A program made the position numbers and the translations under genes. Shown one piece after another: positions 5,820-7,932 of a stretch of DNA of 7,932 nucleotides (positions are counted from its first letter, which is position 1; every line of letters starts with the position of its first letter). The notes below the pieces were generated by a model. The model was not told the origin of the DNA and searched no databases. It worked only from the letters and a program-made list of their open reading frames with translations. The DNA is from Nitrospinaceae bacterium (GTDB taxonomy: Bacteria > Nitrospinota > Nitrospinia > Nitrospinales > VA-1): positions 1 through 7,932 of the forward strand of contig JAJDBI010000162.1 of the NCBI GenBank assembly GCA_029261435.1, given 5' to 3'.

Positions 5820-6164
5820 ATGCCAAAAGTTAATACGTTTAAAGTGTCGGTTCAAACTGGTCCGCAGGGCATGTCTGAACCCGTACACTTCAATTTCAAT
5901 AACCATAATATGCCATTTGAAAATGTGACGGGTTCGGCGGAGGCAGGAAAAACTTTCGAGGGTAGTTTTGAGGTGAACAGTTTTGCCCACAGTCTAACTC
6001 TGATCGGGCCAAAGTCTGGGAAATGGGGAATTGAAAAAATCACTGTTGAGTATGATTGCGAAGGTGAGAAACCCTATACGGTTCAGTTCGGCGGGGTCAA
6101 TTTAGATGAGGCTACAGAAGTGAATATCTGGCAGGACCCACCTGTCCTGGCTTTTGATGTTTAA
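5820..6164 (+). CDS. Unrecognised 114-residue protein coupled to the Nfu gene
   Basis: I do not recognise this family. The product has no signal peptide and no membrane segment, so it is probably cytoplasmic. The alternating polar/hydrophobic pattern in TFKVSVQT (6-13), PVHFNFNNHNM (21-31), TFEGSFEVNSF (45-55), ITVEYDC (74-80), PYTVQF (85-90) and VNIW (101-104) suggests an all-beta domain, perhaps a sandwich. There is a single cysteine (C80) and no CxxC, so it is unlikely to bind a cluster alone. The ATG is well supported by GAGG at 5810-5813, which overlaps the nfu stop, and only 8 bases separate the genes, so the two are very likely cotranscribed and coupled. That points to a role tied to Fe-S assembly or to a client of it, by association only. 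Sampled neighbouring coding DNA has similar GC. It converges with the DUF3108 gene with 13 bases between. That it is a real gene is likely; its function is unknown. Confidence 0.8.
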   Translation: MPKVNTFKVSVQTGPQGMSEPVHFNFNNHNMPFENVTGSAEAGKTFEGSFEVNSFAHSLTLIGPKSGKWGIEKITVEYDCEGEKPYTVQFGGVNLDEATEVNIWQDPPVLAFDV

Positions 6165-6174
6165 AACGGTCAGC

Positions 6175-6188
6175 AAGCTAGCGAGCTT
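6175..6188. terminator. Hairpin at the convergent junction, weak bidirectional terminator candidate
   Basis: AAGCT (6175-6179) and AGCTT (6184-6188) with loop AGCG span the stop codon of the DUF3108 gene. There is no T run immediately after it on the + strand; on the minus strand TTTT occurs 8 bases further on. The stem is short. Confidence 0.25.
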
Positions 6189-7032
6189 CCCTGTGGGTGA
6201 ATCGGGCGTGCAGATCACCCAGTAGGATATAGTCTTTGACGGTGGTCTCAATCGGAACATAGTGTCTGGATGACCAGACCATGAGTTCGCCGGTTTCGGT
6301 TTTGAAAATTTCTTTTGGCACAATGATATTGAGCAACATCTCATCGCCTTTTTTTCGTTCCTCTTCCAGTCTGAATTTTTCCTGATCCTGCTCCGACCAG
6401 ATATGTACGGAAATTTCGTCGTGTCCTTTTTCCGGGATGGTTTTAATTGTGAATTTCTTTCCTTTTTCTAGTTTCCCATAAACGCTATTTCTGATGTTGT
6501 AGAAAGAGGAAAGTATATCGTGAATAGCATTCTCGGCGGGAATAGCATTTTGTCCGCTGTCGACCTTTTCTTCCTTATCGTATTTTTCCCAGGTATGCAA
6601 TTGCCGGGAATAATCAAACTTATGACGGGTGGTTTCTGCATTGCTTGCAATCGTAACCTGTCGCAGGAAGGTTTTAGGCCGTAGTCTTCTACCGTTACCA
6701 ACAACTTCGAACTCGGTCTTATAATAATGTTTGCGGTATGCGGTGAAAAAACCGACAAAACCCTTAGTGCTGGCTTCCAGAACAGAAAAATATTTTCCAC
6801 GCTCTTCATAAAAACTCACTTTGGCAGAGGCGGCATTTTCAAACCACAGGAAACTGATGTCGTAGTACAGAGTTTCCCCGGAAAACCGGGTTATTTTTCC
6901 TGTCGGGAGAAAGTTATCGTATTCACCTAATGTGAAGGAAGTTGCCAACTTTGGTTCCGCATGGGTGGGAATGCCGGGAAGAACCAGTCCCAAAGTGAGC
7001 ATAAACAGGAGTTGTAGGTGCTTGAGATTCAT
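6178..7032 (-). CDS. Exported DUF3108 domain protein
   Basis: A 284-residue protein with an N-terminal signal peptide: basic NLKHLQ, hydrophobic core LLFMLTLGLVLPG, and a probable signal peptidase I site after THA (A25/E26). There is no lipobox and no cysteine in the whole protein, so it is likely soluble in the periplasm or loosely attached to the outer membrane. The mature part from about residue 48 fits DUF3108 (PF11306): SGETLYYDISFLWFENAASAK (51-71), the central DILSSFYNIRNSVYGKLEKG (172-191), and a C-terminal beta-rich part ending in VPIETTVKDYILLGDLHARF. DUF3108 proteins have a beta-barrel-like fold and no assigned activity. The ATG at 7032 is the only possible start, as a stop lies in frame about 50 bases upstream, yet there is no recognisable Shine-Dalgarno (preceding bases GTCCTGAATCC). 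Transcribed divergently from clpS; convergent with the 114-residue gene. Family call good, function unknown. Confidence 0.88.
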   Translation of the reverse strand: MNLKHLQLLFMLTLGLVLPGIPTHAEPKLATSFTLGEYDNFLPTGKITRFSGETLYYDISFLWFENAASAKVSFYEERGKYFSVLEASTKGFVGFFTAYRKHYYKTEFEVVGNGRRLRPKTFLRQVTIASNAETTRHKFDYSRQLHTWEKYDKEEKVDSGQNAIPAENAIHDILSSFYNIRNSVYGKLEKGKKFTIKTIPEKGHDEISVHIWSEQDQEKFRLEEERKKGDEMLLNIIVPKEIFKTETGELMVWSSRHYVPIETTVKDYILLGDLHARFTHREAR

Positions 7033-7044
7033 GGATTCAGGACG

Positions 7045-7070
7045 AAAAAATGAAAAAAATTGTTTTTTTT
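7045..7070. other. Phased A/T tracts, possible curved DNA
   Basis: Runs of A6 (7045-7050), A7 (7053-7059) and T8 (7063-7070) have centres about 8.5 and 10.5 bases apart, near one helical turn, next to the AT palindrome. Such phasing usually bends DNA and can act as an UP-like element or a nucleoid-protein site. The same tracts would form the untranslated leader of the DUF3108 gene, as T-rich RNA. Confidence 0.35.
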
Positions 7071-7094
7071 ATAATATTATTTTAATATTATAAA
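7068..7094. promoter_or_regulatory. AT-only palindrome carrying a TATAAT on each strand (DUF3108/clpS divergent promoter candidate)
   Basis: TTTATAATATT (7068-7078) and AATATTATAAA (7084-7094) are perfect 11-base inverted arms around the loop ATTTT. A consensus -10 hexamer TATAAT lies at 7070-7075 on the + strand and at 7092-7087 on the minus strand, symmetrical about the centre. Neither has a good -35 at 16-18 bases; on the minus strand TTGAAA at 7109-7104 pairs better with TATTAA (7087-7082, 16-base spacer). The symmetry suits either back-to-back promoters or an operator. The palindrome is certain; promoter use is inferred. Confidence 0.4.
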
Positions 7095-7141
7095 TCATCA
7101 GGTTTTCAACCCATTCGCCCTCTCAGGGCAATTTTGTTATT

Positions 7142-7462
7142 ATGTCAGTAGAAACATTACCTATATCGCCAGGAGTTGTCGAAGAGTCTGAGGGGAAAAC
7201 CCGTCAGGCCTATCTCCCTTTATATAAAATTATAATGTGGGACGATAACGTCACGACCATGGAATTTGTCATCCGAGTCCTGGTTAAGCTGTTCGGTAAA
7301 GATTATTCGACCGCCGAAAAACTCATGTACGAAATCCATCTTCAAGGTGCCGGTCATGTTGCCACCCTGCCTCTGGAGCAGGCTGAGTTTAAAGTAGAGC
7401 AAGTGCATGCCGCCGCCGCGATGGAAGAGTTTCCTTTCACCTGCACCATTGAACCTGTCTGA
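7142..7462 (+). CDS. clpS: ClpS, adaptor for N-degron substrates of ClpAP
   Basis: A 106-residue adaptor that binds proteins with destabilising N-terminal residues and hands them to the ClpA unfoldase for degradation by ClpP. Residues 1-24 form the flexible N-terminal extension; the core runs from about 27 to 106: YKIIMWDDNVTTMEFVIRVL (28-47), STAEKLMYEIHLQG (56-69), AEFKVEQVHAAA (81-92), and a C-terminal strand ending CTIEPV. Residue numbering happens to coincide with E. coli ClpS. The gatekeeper M40 and H66 of the amino-terminus pocket are kept, but the E. coli N34-D35-D36 is D34-D35-N36 here, with W33 before it. The ATG start has only a weak, distant AGGG (7125-7128, 13 bases), so translation initiation may be inefficient. 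clpA is not next to it: gltA follows in the opposite direction. Family call is strong; substrate range may differ. Confidence 0.95.
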   Translation: MSVETLPISPGVVEESEGKTRQAYLPLYKIIMWDDNVTTMEFVIRVLVKLFGKDYSTAEKLMYEIHLQGAGHVATLPLEQAEFKVEQVHAAAAMEEFPFTCTIEPV

Positions 7463-7475
7463 TTCAGGAGTTTTT
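7454..7475 (+). terminator. Weak terminator candidate at the end of clpS
   Basis: CCTG (7454-7457) and CAGG (7465-7468) form a 4-bp stem across the clpS stop with a 7-base loop, followed by AG and five T (7471-7475). It sits in the 16-base gap before the convergent gltA end. The stem is short, so this is tentative. Confidence 0.3.
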
Positions 7476-7478
7476 GTT

Positions 7479-7932
7479 CTACCCTTTTCTTTTTTGCATC
7501 GGAACGTAATCCCTCGCTGCGTAACCTGTATACACCTGTCTGGGCCGGCCAATTCTGAACTGTTCGTCTTCTTGAAGTTCCTTCCATTGGGCGATCCATC
7601 CTGGTAGACGTCCCATCGCGAACATAACCGGAAACATATTGACGGGAATGTTCAGAGCTTTGTAAATCAATCCCGAATAGAAATCCACATTTGGATATAG
7701 TTTTTTCTCTACGAAGTAATTGTCCTTGATGGCAATCTCTTCTAGTTTTAGCGCGATCTCAAGAAGCGGTTCGTGACTCGCCTCCCGGTCAAAAATTTTA
7801 TGGGCAAGTTTCTTTATGATTCTACTGCGCGGATCAAAGTTTTTATAAACTCGGTGCCCGAACCCCATTAGCCGGAAGGGGTCGTTGGAATCTTTGGCTT
7901 TTTGAACATACTTGTTAACATCTCCTCCATCG
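7479..7932 (-). CDS. gltA: Citrate synthase, C-terminal part (cut by window edge)
   Basis: The last 150 codons of a GltA-type citrate synthase, which condenses oxaloacetate and acetyl-CoA to citrate at the entry of the TCA cycle. Starting from the first complete codon at 7931-7929, the visible part contains MGFGHRVYKNFDPRSR with the active-site His (visible residue 26, equivalent to E. coli H305), NVDFYSGLIYKALNIP with the catalytic Asp (visible residue 83, E. coli D362), and the CoA/oxaloacetate-binding GRPRQVYTGY near the end. It ends in a short basic tail (MQKRKG) and TAG at 7481-7479. The reading frame is open to the window edge and the start lies outside, so the N-terminal domain that distinguishes NADH-regulated forms cannot be judged. 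It converges on clpS. The family call is secure. Confidence 0.96.
   Translation of the reverse strand, partial: DGGDVNKYVQKAKDSNDPFRLMGFGHRVYKNFDPRSRIIKKLAHKIFDREASHEPLLEIALKLEEIAIKDNYFVEKKLYPNVDFYSGLIYKALNIPVNMFPVMFAMGRLPGWIAQWKELQEDEQFRIGRPRQVYTGYAARDYVPMQKRKG

Noticed and set aside
1..7932. CRISPR array, prophage, toxin-antitoxin or defence cluster
   Set aside because: No regularly spaced repeats, and every gene with a recognised family is a housekeeping or transport gene.

Overview
This 7.9-kb window is ordinary bacterial chromosome with eight protein genes. Four form a head-to-tail run of housekeeping-type genes on the + strand, broken by an AT-rich arsenite transporter segment. The edges cut into kdsD (left, - strand) and gltA (right, - strand). 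kdsD implies a Kdo-containing outer membrane, so the host is Gram-negative. The mix of a full-length three-activity PolA, an Nfu-type Fe-S scaffold, a secreted DUF3108 protein and a ClpS with a 'WDDNVTTMEF' core suggests a Nitrospinota- or deltaproteobacteria-like lineage. That placement is an inference from how the proteins look and has not been checked by any search.

Layout, left to right. (1) 1-221, -: N-terminal part of arabinose-5-phosphate isomerase KdsD. (2) 222-343: divergent promoter region. (3) 344-3028, +: polA. (4) 3029-3185: a hairpin-rich gap. (5) 3186-3551, +: yraN, an endonuclease-fold protein (UPF0102). (6) 3638-4678, +: a lone ACR3 arsenite efflux permease. By hand count it is about 41% GC, against about 49-52% in sampled polA and Nfu lines, and it is followed by a 332-bp AT-rich gap (about 36% GC) with no convincing gene. 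(7) 5011-5811, +: a two-domain Nfu/NifU Fe-S scaffold. (8) 5820-6164, +: an unrecognised 114-residue, probably beta-rich protein only 8 bases downstream. (9) 6178-7032, -: exported DUF3108 protein, convergent with (8). (10) 7033-7141: an A/T-tract and AT-palindrome divergent promoter region. (11) 7142-7462, +: clpS. (12) 7479-7932, -: C-terminal 150 codons of citrate synthase gltA, convergent with clpS.

How the genes work together: most are unrelated housekeeping functions (LPS sugar synthesis, DNA repair/replication, Fe-S assembly, N-degron proteolysis, TCA cycle). The only tight operon is nfu plus the 114-residue gene, where the Shine-Dalgarno of the second gene overlaps the stop codon of the first and a terminator-like hairpin sits in the last codons of nfu. 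That pair, the rearranged ClpS N-degron pocket, the structured polA-yraN gap, the AT-only palindrome before clpS and the compositionally distinct acr3 segment are the points most worth following. I saw no CRISPR array, tRNA, rRNA, transposase or clear mobile element.
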